The notes beneath the pieces were generated by a model, which was not told where the DNA came from, did not search any database, and was given only the letters and a program-made list of their open reading frames with translations. DNA of 64,000 nt from positions 494,501 through 558,500 of the forward strand of contig NZ_CP126101.1 of assembly GCF_030123245.1 (NCBI RefSeq). The letters are read 5' to 3'. The stretch is from Lysinibacillus pakistanensis. Lineage in GTDB: Bacteria > Bacillota > Bacilli > Bacillales_A > Planococcaceae. Below are positions 1-9,758 of the stretch, one piece after another. Position 1 is the first letter of the stretch. Each line of letters starts with the position of its first letter. Both the position numbers and the translations under genes were made by a program.

Positions 1-180
1 TACGAATCTACGAAGTTTTGCTATCAATTTATGGGCAATTTATTTTCATATAAAATCAATTTGCTTTAATCAGCATATTACAGCCAAAGTATAGAATTAA
101 TAATTGAAATTTCAGTTGAGTTTTTTTGGGCAGTTCGATACTATTGGCAAGGAACCTTTTGAAGGAGGCAGATAGCTGTA

Positions 181-933
181 ATGGTTTTACATGAAGCGGA
201 TAATGAATTTACGATTGACTGCTTATTGCTTGCAGGGCGTATTATGATTGAAAGTGGTGCAGAAACATACCGTGTGGAGGATACGATGCTACGCATGGCA
301 CATTCTCAAAATATGCTTGATGCGCAGTGTTATGCCACACCAACTGGGATCATTTTTTCGTTAGGCAAGACACAGCCAACGAGAATTACATCAATTTCCA
401 ATAGGATTACAGATTTACAAAAAATAGCCTTGGTAAATTCAGTATCTCGGAGACTCACATCTCACATGATAACATTAGAAGAGGCTTATGACGAGCTAAA
501 GTCGATACAAAAAACAAATTATTTTTTACCAACCTATTTACAAGTCATAGCAGCAGCTCTTGCAAGTGGGTGTTTTCTTATTATGTTTAAGGGTGGATGG
601 GCTGATTTCCCGATTGCTTGTTTAGCGGGAGGGCTAGGCTTTCTAGTGCTTGTTATGATAAATAATTTAACCAAAGTAAAGTTTTTCTCAGAATTTACAG
701 CATCACTCGTTATCGGATTTGTTGCCTTCTTTGCAGTCAAGTATAGCTTCGGAACAGAGCTTGATAAAATTATCATTAGCTCTGTCATGCCTCTTGTACC
801 AGGTATATTGATTACAAATGCAGTGCGTGATTTAATGGCAGGTCATTTTATGTCAGGGATGGCAAAGGGGGCAGAGGCCTTTCTAACAGCCTTTGCCATT
901 GGTGCAGCAATTGCTGTCACTCTAGCATTTTAG
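181..933 (+). CDS. ThrE-type threonine/serine exporter, large subunit
   Basis: This 250-residue protein matches the N-terminal part of the ThrE exporter family (DUF1212). In the family it combines with a smaller membrane protein to export threonine or serine. The first ~110 residues are soluble and carry the family motif around AGRIMIESGAETYRVEDTM, followed by TPTGIIFS. Several hydrophobic segments follow from about residue 115, with a conserved VPGILITNAVRDLMAG stretch near 200. The partner gene starts 17 bases downstream, so the two subunits are split, as is usual in Bacillaceae. A GGAGG lies 12 bases before the ATG, slightly far. The substrate is inferred from the family. Confidence 0.88.
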   Translation: MVLHEADNEFTIDCLLLAGRIMIESGAETYRVEDTMLRMAHSQNMLDAQCYATPTGIIFSLGKTQPTRITSISNRITDLQKIALVNSVSRRLTSHMITLEEAYDELKSIQKTNYFLPTYLQVIAAALASGCFLIMFKGGWADFPIACLAGGLGFLVLVMINNLTKVKFFSEFTASLVIGFVAFFAVKYSFGTELDKIIISSVMPLVPGILITNAVRDLMAGHFMSGMAKGAEAFLTAFAIGAAIAVTLAF

Positions 934-950
934 GAGGCGCACAATAGCAT

Positions 951-1421
951 ATGATGGATATTATCATTCAATTAGTTGTTAGTTTCTTTGCCACTGCTGG
1001 GATTGCTGTTATTTTTAATGTACCTAGAAAAACACTACTTCATTGCGGTCTTGTTGGAGTTATTGGCTGGATCATCTATTATCTTTTAACAAAAAAAGGA
1101 ATGGATGTCGTCAATGCTTCTTTCTTTGGATCATTTGTCATTGCGATAGTTGCTCATTTATATGCGCGGCGCTTTAAAATGCCGATGATTATTTTTATAG
1201 TAGGTGGGATTATCCCATTAGTGCCAGGTGGTATGGCCTATAATGCCATGAGGAACGTTGTAGAGGATGATTACTTACAAGGTCTACAGTATGGGTTAAA
1301 AGCATTTTTAATTACAGGAGCTATCGTTATGGGTCTTGTTTTTGCAGAGGTATTTATGCAATTAATATTCCGGTCGATTCGTTCAAGTAAAGCAAAATTA
1401 CAAAAAGTCTATAAAAAATAA
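951..1421 (+). CDS. ThrE-type threonine/serine exporter, small subunit
   Basis: This 156-residue, very hydrophobic protein resembles the DUF3815/ThrE_2 family, the C-terminal half of ThrE-type exporters. It has about four to five membrane segments and the family motif IPLVPGGMAYNAMRN near residue 90. The matching VPG motif in the upstream protein fits an ancient duplication. It directly follows the large subunit in one transcript and is followed by a strong terminator. The AGGAGG lies 13 bases before the chosen ATG; a second ATG follows immediately. The partnership is family knowledge, and the exported amino acid is not shown by the sequence. Confidence 0.85.
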   Translation: MMDIIIQLVVSFFATAGIAVIFNVPRKTLLHCGLVGVIGWIIYYLLTKKGMDVVNASFFGSFVIAIVAHLYARRFKMPMIIFIVGGIIPLVPGGMAYNAMRNVVEDDYLQGLQYGLKAFLITGAIVMGLVFAEVFMQLIFRSIRSSKAKLQKVYKK

Positions 1422-1424
1422 AAT

Positions 1425-1467
1425 AAAAGGAGGCTACGTTTTAAACAACGGAGCCCCTTTTATTTTT
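1425..1467. terminator. Bidirectional rho-independent terminator
   Basis: The arms 1425-1440 and 1447-1461 form a long hairpin, A-rich on the left and followed by a T-rich tract on the right. It separates the convergent exporter operon and the EAL-domain gene and can serve both. Confidence 0.85.
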
Positions 1468-3489
1468 CTATTTTACAAGCAATGCTTCAATTTCCTCTGG
1501 AGTAGCAGGCTTACTAATATAATAGCCTTGTATAGCGTCACAGCCATAAGTAATTAATAGGTCTGCTTGCTCTGCGGTTTCAACACCCTCTGCTACAACC
1601 TTAAGTTCCATTGATTTTCCAAGCTGCACCATGCCATGCATTAGCTTTTGTGTCTTCTCAGATTTTAGTAAGGAGCTTGTAAATGTTTTATCAATTTTTA
1701 ATGTATCTATCGGTAAAATTTGCATGTATCTGAATGAGCCATACCCAGTACCGAAGTCATCTAGAATAAAGGAAATTCCCTCGTTCTCTAGCTTACGCAT
1801 TTGCTGAGTAATGAAGCTAGCAGCCTCTGCCTCTAGGGCAAACTTTTCTGTAATTTCAATTTGAATGAGACTGGCAGGGCAGCCCGTTTTAGTTAGCTTT
1901 TCTAGAATTGATTTTGCCATATTTTTATCACGGAATTCGCGAACAGAAGAGTTTATAGATACCTTCATGTCTAGGCCAGCTTTTTTCCAAATTAACGCCT
2001 GCTCGCAAGCTTTTTCTAGCATAAAGGAACCAATATTGTTAATGAGACCAGTTTCCTCAGCAATTGGAATAAGCTCATCCGGTGCTACAACACCGATTAC
2101 TTCATCCTCCCAACGGACTAATGCCTCTACAGCTGTGATTTTCCCAGAATAAACATCGATTTGGGGCTGATATAATACTTTCAAATTCTTTTGATCTAGA
2201 GCCTGAAGTAAACGTTTTTCAATTAAAGCTTTTCGATTTAATGCCTTATGAGTAGCTTTAGATAATGAGACAATTTTATCGCCGCCTGCCTCACGAACAT
2301 TAGAAATAGTTGCAATAGATGCTTTCATTAGTTGAGAGAATGTTGTTTGATCTTCTGGGAATCTTGTAATACCACCGCTAATAGAAATTGGTACAGCAAT
2401 ATTGCTGCTATAAATTGGATGCTGTTGTAAATAGGACAGGAAACCTTGGATAAACCATTCACTTAAAGGTGTGATGACAACAAAATCATTTTCATTAATT
2501 CGTGCCATTGTACTATCTTGGAAATACATTTTTATACGGTTTGTAAATTCTACAATAAGGCTTTGATCGATTTGCTGATCATGTAGCTCTTTTAATGTAT
2601 AAAATTTATCGATACTTAAATAGACAAAAGAAAAGTGTCTCTCATCCTCAATCATATTGGAAATGACTTTTTCAAGTCGATGTGCATTCATAAGGCCTGT
2701 TTCAGTATCAATATAAGCGATTTTTTCCAATTGATGTTGGATAGTCTTTGATTTCGTGATATCCTTCTCGATTAACATAAATTGTTGTTCATTTGTTTCT
2801 AGGCTAAACGTTGGGATAGCTGTTAGAAGTACCCAATAAGATTGACCCGTTTTCGTAATTTTTTCAACCTCACCTTGCCACGTATGACCATTGTTTAAAT
2901 TACGCCAAATAGTGTTTGTAATCTTTTCACTTACCTCATTGTCAGGGAATAGCTGCCAAAACGTTTTGCCAATGACGCGCTTTGGAGTCCACTGACTTGT
3001 CTTTAGAAATTCTGCATTACATTCTAAAATAAAACCATCATGATCAAGTGTAACGGTCATAAATGAGTTGTCTAACCCTTGCTTTAAATTAATAAGAGTA
3101 CCGCTATTTGACACAGAATTAATCATTAATTCCGGCAGCATAAATAACAGAAGAATATAAGGCTCCCCTTGCTCTATAAATGGTTTAGCTAGTAATGCTG
3201 TAGTAATCTTTTCATTTGTAAATGTGACTACTTGAACTTTATCAATATACGTACTTTCATCAGTGTGTAAAATAGCCTGAAACGTCTCGTATGATAACTC
3301 ACGTAGTAGATTTTCGTTTATGAATGGAGTAGTATTTCCTTTAATATCAGTCGCTGAAATACCAAATAGTTGTTCAGCAGGTTTTCCAAAAATAATTGCT
3401 TGTCCATCTTGATTCACGACAATTGCAGGAAAAGGAAGTGAATTTAAATAATGTTCATCAATCGTAAATGATTTATGCATATGACTCAT
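1468..3489 (-). CDS. PAS-GGDEF-EAL protein, probable c-di-GMP phosphodiesterase
   Basis: A signalling protein of about 673 residues with two PAS-like sensory regions (roughly residues 10-120 and 135-255), a GGDEF-type domain (about 260-410) and a C-terminal EAL domain. The GGDEF site reads NENDF, so cyclase activity is probably lost. The EAL domain keeps EALVRW, the DDFGTGYGS loop, VAEGVET and the QGYYISKP end, which fits active c-di-GMP hydrolysis. No membrane segment is obvious, so it is probably cytosolic. The longest reading frame begins at a TTG, but AAGGAGA lies inside that extension, ten bases before the ATG at 3489, so the ATG is chosen. It stands alone, convergent with the exporter pair. 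Confidence 0.9.
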   Translation of the reverse strand: MSHMHKSFTIDEHYLNSLPFPAIVVNQDGQAIIFGKPAEQLFGISATDIKGNTTPFINENLLRELSYETFQAILHTDESTYIDKVQVVTFTNEKITTALLAKPFIEQGEPYILLLFMLPELMINSVSNSGTLINLKQGLDNSFMTVTLDHDGFILECNAEFLKTSQWTPKRVIGKTFWQLFPDNEVSEKITNTIWRNLNNGHTWQGEVEKITKTGQSYWVLLTAIPTFSLETNEQQFMLIEKDITKSKTIQHQLEKIAYIDTETGLMNAHRLEKVISNMIEDERHFSFVYLSIDKFYTLKELHDQQIDQSLIVEFTNRIKMYFQDSTMARINENDFVVITPLSEWFIQGFLSYLQQHPIYSSNIAVPISISGGITRFPEDQTTFSQLMKASIATISNVREAGGDKIVSLSKATHKALNRKALIEKRLLQALDQKNLKVLYQPQIDVYSGKITAVEALVRWEDEVIGVVAPDELIPIAEETGLINNIGSFMLEKACEQALIWKKAGLDMKVSINSSVREFRDKNMAKSILEKLTKTGCPASLIQIEITEKFALEAEAASFITQQMRKLENEGISFILDDFGTGYGSFRYMQILPIDTLKIDKTFTSSLLKSEKTQKLMHGMVQLGKSMELKVVAEGVETAEQADLLITYGCDAIQGYYISKPATPEEIEALLVK

Positions 3490-3675
3490 GATTATTCGAT
3501 CTCCTTGGGTAATCAATATATACTAATATTATAGTTAATTATCGGGAATTAGTCATTATGAATATATTTGTAAATATTTGATGATGAAAAATATTAGGAC
3601 TTTTCTAGTGAAATGCAAGAAAAGTTTTGAAGAAAAATAACATTTTTTAGTACGTATATAGGAAGCAGGAATTGT

Positions 3676-4569
3676 ATGGAACGTTTAAAAGGAATAATAT
3701 TTATCGTTACTGGCTCGATGTTATGGGGTGCAACTGGGCCTTTAATGGAATGGTTACTTAGCCATACACCACTAACAGTGTCTTTTATGTTAACAATTCG
3801 TTTAACAGTTGCAGGTATACTTTTGCTTACATATTTATTGTTAACAGGAAAAGATATTTTCGGTATTTGGCAGCAAAAACTGTGGAGTAGACAGCTTATT
3901 ATATTTGGTATCGCCGGAATGTTGGGCGTGCAGTTTGCCTTTGTGGCAGCAATTAATGCGAGTAATGCAGTATTAGCAACCCTATTACAGTTTTTAGCAC
4001 CAATTTTTGTTGTTGCTTATGTCTCCCTTAGTTTAAAGAAATGGCCCCCTAAATATCAAGTGTTAGGGATTATTGGTACACTTATAGGTCTTTTTCTCCT
4101 ACTAACGAACGCTTCATTTGACGCTTTATTGGTTAGTAATAAAGCCTTATTGTGGGGAGTAGCCGTTGGTCTAACGTTTGCCTTCTACACTTTGTATCCA
4201 GCCCGTCTGATGAAAGAGTGGAATGTTCTGCTCGTTGTTGGCTGGGGGATGTTAATAGGAGGAGGAACATTGGGGATAATTGGCCGTGTATGGCTGTCAA
4301 ATTTATGGCATGTCTTCACAGATATAAAGATAGTCGGGTTAATGCTAGCACTCATATTCTTTGGAACAGTAGCTTTTGTGCTGTTTTTAAGTAGTATGAG
4401 ATATATTACAGCGGTTGAGACTAGCGTACTATCTAGTATAGAGCCCTTAACAGCTATGGCTATTTCAGTCATTGTGTTTGGTACAACTTTAGGTTTTTGG
4501 CAATTAGTTGGTGTGTTTGTTATGCTTGTTTGTGTAACATGGCTTTCAGTAGCCGGAGAAAAAGCATAA
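3676..4569 (+). CDS. EamA/DMT-family metabolite transporter
   Basis: A 297-residue membrane protein with about ten hydrophobic segments in two homologous halves, the EamA (drug/metabolite transporter) arrangement. The N-terminus shows the typical GSMLWGATGPLMEWLL, and each half ends in a glycine-rich helix pair (LGVQFAFVAAINASNAVLATLLQFLAPIF region, then SSIEPLTAMAISVIVFG). Such proteins export amino acids, nucleobases or toxic metabolites, but the family name gives no substrate. It is preceded by a weak AGGA site and followed within 75 bases by the ABC exporter genes, so co-transcription is possible. Confidence 0.87.
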   Translation: MERLKGIIFIVTGSMLWGATGPLMEWLLSHTPLTVSFMLTIRLTVAGILLLTYLLLTGKDIFGIWQQKLWSRQLIIFGIAGMLGVQFAFVAAINASNAVLATLLQFLAPIFVVAYVSLSLKKWPPKYQVLGIIGTLIGLFLLLTNASFDALLVSNKALLWGVAVGLTFAFYTLYPARLMKEWNVLLVVGWGMLIGGGTLGIIGRVWLSNLWHVFTDIKIVGLMLALIFFGTVAFVLFLSSMRYITAVETSVLSSIEPLTAMAISVIVFGTTLGFWQLVGVFVMLVCVTWLSVAGEKA

Positions 4570-4644
4570 AAGTATTATCTAGCCAGGTGTTTATTACTAT
4601 ATTCAAAATTCGGAAAATTCCTATAAGTAACGAGGGGGAAGAAT

Positions 4645-6366
4645 ATGAAAGAAATTTTTTCCTATGTAAAGCCTTATAAATGGACAGCATTTATAGCGTT
4701 ATGTTTAATGCTGCTAGAGTTATTTGTTGAGCTAGTACAGCCACTTATTATGGCTAAAATCATAGATGATGGAGTACGAGCTCAGAACCAGGGGATGATT
4801 TTTCAATGGGGTGCTATATTATTAGCTCTTTCCTTTGTAGCCTTTTTTGCTGGTGTCATTAACTCATATTTTTCATCACATACCGCACAAAGCTTTTCTT
4901 ATGATTTACGAAATGCGATGTTTGAAAAAATTCAAGCATTTACATTAGCCACCTATCAAAAATTTTCAACAGCCTCATTAATTACTAGACTAACGAATGA
5001 TGTGACACAGGTTCAAACCGTGCTCTTTATGAGCCTGCGAATTATGCTTCGGGCTCCGTTAGCTGTTATTGGTAGTATTGTAATGGCTTTTGTTGTCAAT
5101 GCAAAACTTGCTTTATTTTTAGTAATTGGTGCACCCGTAATCTTTATTTTTCTTATTTTTATGGTGACAAAGGGCGTGTCTTATTTTGGGCTTGTTCAAA
5201 AGAGGATAGATCGTTTAAATCGTGTACTGCAGGAAAATCTACAGGCTATTCGGTTGGTTAAGGCTTATTTACGAGGTACCTATGAAGCCTCTCGTTTTGA
5301 TAAGGTAGCTTCACGCTTAAAAATAGATACAGTTAAAGCTTTGCGTACTATGGAGTATATAATGCCTGTGCTATTATTCATCATGAATATGAGCTTACTT
5401 GCCGTTTTGTGGTTTGGGACAAAGCAAATTGCTTCAGGTACAACACCACTTGGTGATATTGTGGCGATTGTCAATTATACAATGCGTATGACAGGTTCAT
5501 TTTCAATGTTTGCGTTTATTATTATTTTTTATGCTCGTGCCAAGGCCTCAGCAGAGCGTATGGCAGAAGTTCTGTCTACTGAAAATGACACTGAGCAGTC
5601 ATCATCTGTAGAAAGTCCTTCTAGCGGAAGGTATTTTGGCGAACTGGCCTTTGAAAACGTTAGCTTTAAATATCCAGGTGGAGACTCTCCCGTATTAGCA
5701 AATGTAAGCTTTCATGTTAAATCAGGTGAAAAATTAGCCATAATGGGTGCTACAGGTGCAGGTAAATCAACATTATTACAGCTCATTCCTCGCTTTTATG
5801 ATGTCACTGAGGGGAGAATCTTAGTAGAAGGCAAGGATATTCAGCAATGGGACTTACAAGAGCTAAGAGAGATTATTGGTTATGTCCCACAGCAATCCTT
5901 ATTATTTACAGGTAACATTGCAGATAATGTTCGATGGGGTGACGCTGATGCTGAAATGGCTGCTGTGCGACAGGCAACAATGCAAGCACAAATACATGCT
6001 TCTGTAGAAGATTTTCCACAGGGATACGAAACAAGAGTTGGACAGAAGGGCGTTAATCTTTCAGGTGGTCAAAAACAAAGGCTATCTATTGCAAGAGCGT
6101 TATTACGAAAAGGCCATCTATTAATGCTAGATGATAGTACAAGTGCGCTTGATGTAAAAACGGAGCAGGCATTATGGGAGGCACTGAGCGAAGAACCAGC
6201 AACTATGCTCGTTGTCACTCAGAAAATACGTACGGCTAAAGGAGCGGATCGAATATTATTAATCGATGCAGGGGAAGTAGTGGCATATGGCACGCATAAT
6301 GAGCTATTACGAACTTCTGAGCTCTATAAAAAAATCGCAGTCTCCCAGCAGGAGGTGGAAAAATAA
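4645..6366 (+). CDS. ABC exporter half-transporter with degenerate ATP site (YfiB-like)
   Basis: A 573-residue half-transporter: six-helix exporter domain (about residues 15-300) followed by an ATPase domain. Walker A is GATGAGKST at 368-376 and the signature is LSGGQKQR. The Walker B end reads LDDSTSALD, with Asp in place of the catalytic Glu, and the switch region reads VVTQKI where a His is expected. This pattern marks the non-canonical partner of heterodimeric multidrug exporters such as BmrC or TM287. Its stop overlaps the next start by one base (TAATG), so the pair is translationally coupled. Length and order resemble B. subtilis YfiB/YfiC. The drug or peptide transported cannot be told. 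Confidence 0.9.
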   Translation: MKEIFSYVKPYKWTAFIALCLMLLELFVELVQPLIMAKIIDDGVRAQNQGMIFQWGAILLALSFVAFFAGVINSYFSSHTAQSFSYDLRNAMFEKIQAFTLATYQKFSTASLITRLTNDVTQVQTVLFMSLRIMLRAPLAVIGSIVMAFVVNAKLALFLVIGAPVIFIFLIFMVTKGVSYFGLVQKRIDRLNRVLQENLQAIRLVKAYLRGTYEASRFDKVASRLKIDTVKALRTMEYIMPVLLFIMNMSLLAVLWFGTKQIASGTTPLGDIVAIVNYTMRMTGSFSMFAFIIIFYARAKASAERMAEVLSTENDTEQSSSVESPSSGRYFGELAFENVSFKYPGGDSPVLANVSFHVKSGEKLAIMGATGAGKSTLLQLIPRFYDVTEGRILVEGKDIQQWDLQELREIIGYVPQQSLLFTGNIADNVRWGDADAEMAAVRQATMQAQIHASVEDFPQGYETRVGQKGVNLSGGQKQRLSIARALLRKGHLLMLDDSTSALDVKTEQALWEALSEEPATMLVVTQKIRTAKGADRILLIDAGEVVAYGTHNELLRTSELYKKIAVSQQEVEK

Positions 6367-8198
6367 TGGCATTTTTCCAGAAACCTTTTGGCTATGAGCC
6401 GATTTTGACAACAGAGGATGTACAGCAGGTTGTCAAGAAAAAAAAGGGACCCCGTGCCACAGATTGGCGAAGTACATTGTTGCGATTATGGAAAATTGTC
6501 GATGAACAACGTGTACTCTTAATAATTGTGCTTTTACTTGTTATGGTAAGTTCTATTTTAGCTCTTCTTGGACCGTATATAATCGGAAAAATGATAGATA
6601 TGTATGTAACACATGGTGAACTGGCAGGTCTAGGTAAGGGCATTATACTGTTAATCGGCATTTATGCTCTTTTAGCTGTAGCGTTATTTTTACAAAATTA
6701 CTGGATGATTGGTATTGCTCAGCAAACCATTTATAGACTGCGTACAAGTGTCTTTGCACATTTTCAAAGATTGCCCATTTCATTTTTTGATCGTCGACAA
6801 CATGGAGAGTTAATGAGTCGGATGACAAATGATATAGAAGCTGTAAATTCAACATTAAATAGTTCCTTTATACAAGTGTTTTCAAGTGTTTTAACGCTAA
6901 CGGGTACTGTAATTATCATGCTAAGCTTAAGCCCTTTGCTAACTGTATTAACGATGACCATTATACCGATTATGTTTTGGGCAATGCGCTGGATTACACG
7001 AAGAACGGCTCCATTATTCAAACAACAGCAGGTGGCTATTGGCGCGCTTAACGGTATGATTGAAGAGACAATTTCAGGTCAACGAATTGTGAAGGCATTC
7101 TCACAAGAGGACAGAATGATGAAGGAGTTTCGTGAGAAAAGCTTGCGATTAAAAACAACAGGCTTTTGGGCACAGACATATTCGGGCTATATCCCAAAGG
7201 TCATGAATTTCTTAAACAATATGAGCTTTACAATTGTAGCTGGAATTGGGGGCGTACTTGCTCTTTATGGTCACGTGTCAATTGGGGTCATTGTTATTTT
7301 TACTGAATATGCACGTCAGTTTACTCGCCCATTAAATGATCTAGCCAATCAATTTAATACAGTTCTATCAGCAATTGCTGGTGCTGAACGTGTATTTGCA
7401 CTACTGGATGAAAAGCCTGAAGTAGAAACTGCCTCAGCACAAAAGCATAAGCTATTAGGACAGGTGAGCTTCCAACATGTCTATTTTAAATATGAACTAG
7501 AAGAGGAAGCTTACACGTTAAAGGATGTTAATTTTAAAGTAGAGCCAGGCCAAACAGTAGCTCTTGTTGGAGCGACGGGTGCAGGAAAGACAACTATCTT
7601 ACAGCTTATTGCTAGATTTTATGAGGTAACAAAGGGTGAGGTTTTATTTGATGGTGTAAACGTCAAACAAATAGAACGACAAGCATTGCGTTCTCAAATG
7701 GCCTTTGTGCTACAGGACCCATTTTTGTTTGAAGCGTCTGTACGAGAGAATATTCGCTATGGTCGATTAGATGCAAGCGATGAAGAAATAGTAGAGGCGG
7801 CAAAACGCGCAAATGCTCACGACTTTATCATTAAGCTAAAAAATGGCTATGATACTATTCTTGCAGCAGATGGTCGAGAAATTTCACAGGGACAAAAGCA
7901 GCTGCTCTCAATAGCTCGAGCATTAATTGCCGATCCTAAGATATTATTGCTTGATGAGGCTACAAGCAGTATTGATACTGTTACTGAGCTTGCCATTCAA
8001 GAGGCCCTAGACACGCTAATGCTAGGGCGCACGAGCTTTGTTATTGCTCATCGCTTAAATACTGTACACAATGCCGATATTGTACTCGTAATGCACAGGG
8101 GCGAATTAGTGGAAGCAGGTCCTCAACAACAGTTAATTGAATCTGGTGGCATTTATGCACAAATGTTACAATCTTCTTCATATCATCTTGAAGAATAG
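6366..8198 (+). CDS. ABC exporter half-transporter with intact ATP site (YfiC-like)
   Basis: A 610-residue partner of the preceding protein, with an N-terminal extension of ~35 residues (including a basic KKKKGPR patch), a six-helix membrane domain and an ATPase domain. Walker A is GATGAGKTT (402-410), Walker B is ILLLDEATSSID with the catalytic Glu, and the switch is VIAHRL. The signature is ISQGQKQ instead of LSGGQ, the usual counterpart of a degenerate partner site. One consensus and one degenerate ATP site are therefore predicted in the heterodimer. The gene starts on the last base of the upstream stop codon. Confidence 0.9.
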   Translation: MAFFQKPFGYEPILTTEDVQQVVKKKKGPRATDWRSTLLRLWKIVDEQRVLLIIVLLLVMVSSILALLGPYIIGKMIDMYVTHGELAGLGKGIILLIGIYALLAVALFLQNYWMIGIAQQTIYRLRTSVFAHFQRLPISFFDRRQHGELMSRMTNDIEAVNSTLNSSFIQVFSSVLTLTGTVIIMLSLSPLLTVLTMTIIPIMFWAMRWITRRTAPLFKQQQVAIGALNGMIEETISGQRIVKAFSQEDRMMKEFREKSLRLKTTGFWAQTYSGYIPKVMNFLNNMSFTIVAGIGGVLALYGHVSIGVIVIFTEYARQFTRPLNDLANQFNTVLSAIAGAERVFALLDEKPEVETASAQKHKLLGQVSFQHVYFKYELEEEAYTLKDVNFKVEPGQTVALVGATGAGKTTILQLIARFYEVTKGEVLFDGVNVKQIERQALRSQMAFVLQDPFLFEASVRENIRYGRLDASDEEIVEAAKRANAHDFIIKLKNGYDTILAADGREISQGQKQLLSIARALIADPKILLLDEATSSIDTVTELAIQEALDTLMLGRTSFVIAHRLNTVHNADIVLVMHRGELVEAGPQQQLIESGGIYAQMLQSSSYHLEE

Positions 8199-8263
8199 CG
8201 CTATTTTATCTTGATTCTGCAAATTTTTGCTGTGCGAAAGAAAAAATGTTTTTGTAAACCGTC

Positions 8264-8410
8264 CGCTGAATAAAGATAAGGCCCTCTTGGGCAGATGCCA
8301 CAGATTTTGGAGAAGAGCTTTTCGAGCGCACTTGAAAAAATTCAGACGCATTACACTTGCCGTGATTGATTCATAGGAAGGAGTGATCTCTTTTTGGGAT
8401 TGCTCCTTTC
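8264..8410 (+). repeat. Dispersed composite intergenic element, copy A (degraded), ending in a terminator
   Basis: This stretch aligns with the element at 31685-31880. It shares a GATAA-GCCC block, a GATG-CAC-GATTTT block, and the tail GACGCATTAC...GATTGAT at 8345-8370. The central dyad is degraded here. It is followed at once by a hairpin (8378-8390 with 8396-8408, loop of T) that could terminate the ABC transporter transcript. It has the same orientation as the flanking plus-strand genes. Confidence 0.6.
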
Positions 8411-8694
8411 TTAGGTTGAACATAAGTTAGAAAAATAGAAAAAGAGTCGTTTATCAGGCGAAAAAATCAAATTGAAATAAAGAAATTTTCTAATTCAGAA
8501 ATGTAATTTATTTGTATAAATGGTATAATTATTAGGAGGGTTGAAATACTGAATAAGAGCGCTTAGTATGAATTTATATCTATAAATTATAGTAGTTTTC
8601 AGTTATTATAGTCATTAATGATTGTATAAATCCATTTATTTTCTTTATATTAATAGAAAAATAGTTGATTATTAGAAGTTACTATTATATTTTG
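8411..8694. other. AT-rich intergenic stretch without a recognisable gene
   Basis: No credible reading frame was found. A good Shine-Dalgarno-like AGGAGGG at about 8534-8541 is followed only by a frame that stops after three codons, so it may be the relic of a lost gene start. Confidence 0.4.
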
Positions 8695-8724
8695 TTGCAA
8701 GCTGATTTTCTTTCTTGCTACAAT
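8695..8724 (+). promoter_or_regulatory. Candidate sigma-A promoter of the double-GNAT gene
   Basis: A -35-like TTGCAA (8695-8700) and a -10-like TACAAT (8719-8724) are separated by 18 bases, about 35 bases before the ATG at 8759. This is inferred from the consensus only. Confidence 0.45.
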
Positions 8725-8758
8725 AGGGCAATAGTCTGATTCAAGAACGGAGTAAACG

Positions 8759-9625
8759 ATGAATATTTCAGTGATGACGGTGTCTTTTCCGTTAGATGGG
8801 GAAACATTAAAAGAAGTAGCTTTATTATGTGAAGAAGCAACCGTACATGATTATCGTGTATATGAAACTGCGCTGGGAGTTCCGATGGCGGGATCTTTTG
8901 AAACAAAGGGCTTTATGGTCCTTGCTTATGAAGATGATAAGGATGTGTTAGTAGGAGTAGCAAGTGCTGTAGACTTAATGGGACTACATACATATGAATG
9001 GTCCCTGGTAGTAACGCCTACGTATCGTCAAAAAGGAATCGGAACCACTTTAGTGGAAGCTTTACAGGCTGGTCTTCAAGAGCGTGGAGCAGAGGGGCAA
9101 TTGGCTGTAGTAATAGATGGATCACCCTTTGGTCATACGTTTATTGAGAATAAAGGCTTTATATATAGCTTTTCAGAGGCAACTTTAGAAACAAGAGCAG
9201 AATCAGTAAAGTTAAGCAAGGATGTTGAAATTACTCCGTATGCAGGTGAGCAGGCAGAGTTGATTGCCATTTATAGTGAAGCATTTGGAGATTTACCAGA
9301 AGAGTCTGAAGAACTAATAGCCTTTAATACATCTACAAATGGCAGAAAGCTATGGCTAGCCCGCAAGGACGGTGAAGTTGTTGGAACAGTGACAACTGCT
9401 CAGGAAAATGAAATTCAATGGGTCACAGCATTGGCCGTACATCCAAATTGTGAAGGGCAGGGCATTGGTACAGCAATGTTATCCTTTTCCAAGGACTATG
9501 CAAGTAAAATAGGAGCAAAATTTGTGATGCTTGATGTAGAAATTGATAATGGAAAAGCCCTTTCTGTTTATGAAAAGGCTGGCTTTATGAAGGCACAGCA
9601 AATCGATTATTATGTAAAGCATTAG
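8759..9625 (+). CDS. Protein with two GNAT acetyltransferase domains
   Basis: A 288-residue protein with two GNAT folds. The first (about 1-150) has the acetyl-CoA loop RQKGIGTTLVEAL, the second (about 155-285) has CEGQGIGTAMLSF followed by the C-terminal YEKAGF motif. GNAT enzymes move an acyl group from CoA to an amine; the acceptor is unknown. The first domain's loop also looks functional, so tandem activity is possible. It has its own promoter candidate and a terminator just downstream, so it is probably monocistronic. Confidence 0.87.
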   Translation: MNISVMTVSFPLDGETLKEVALLCEEATVHDYRVYETALGVPMAGSFETKGFMVLAYEDDKDVLVGVASAVDLMGLHTYEWSLVVTPTYRQKGIGTTLVEALQAGLQERGAEGQLAVVIDGSPFGHTFIENKGFIYSFSEATLETRAESVKLSKDVEITPYAGEQAELIAIYSEAFGDLPEESEELIAFNTSTNGRKLWLARKDGEVVGTVTTAQENEIQWVTALAVHPNCEGQGIGTAMLSFSKDYASKIGAKFVMLDVEIDNGKALSVYEKAGFMKAQQIDYYVKH

Positions 9626-9633
9626 AAAGAATG

Positions 9634-9670
9634 GTAAGGAGCAAAAGTAAAAAAACTCCTTACTTTTTTT
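9634..9670 (+). terminator. Rho-independent terminator
   Basis: The arms GTAAGGAG (9634-9641) and CTCCTTAC (9656-9663) are followed by a run of T. It ends the double-GNAT transcript. Confidence 0.85.
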
Positions 9671-9758
9671 ATATGAAAGAATTTAACACTGCTTTTTTAT
9701 CATAAATACCTACTATCCTCATATAGTATTAATAACCCTATGAAAGGAGTCGTTACTC

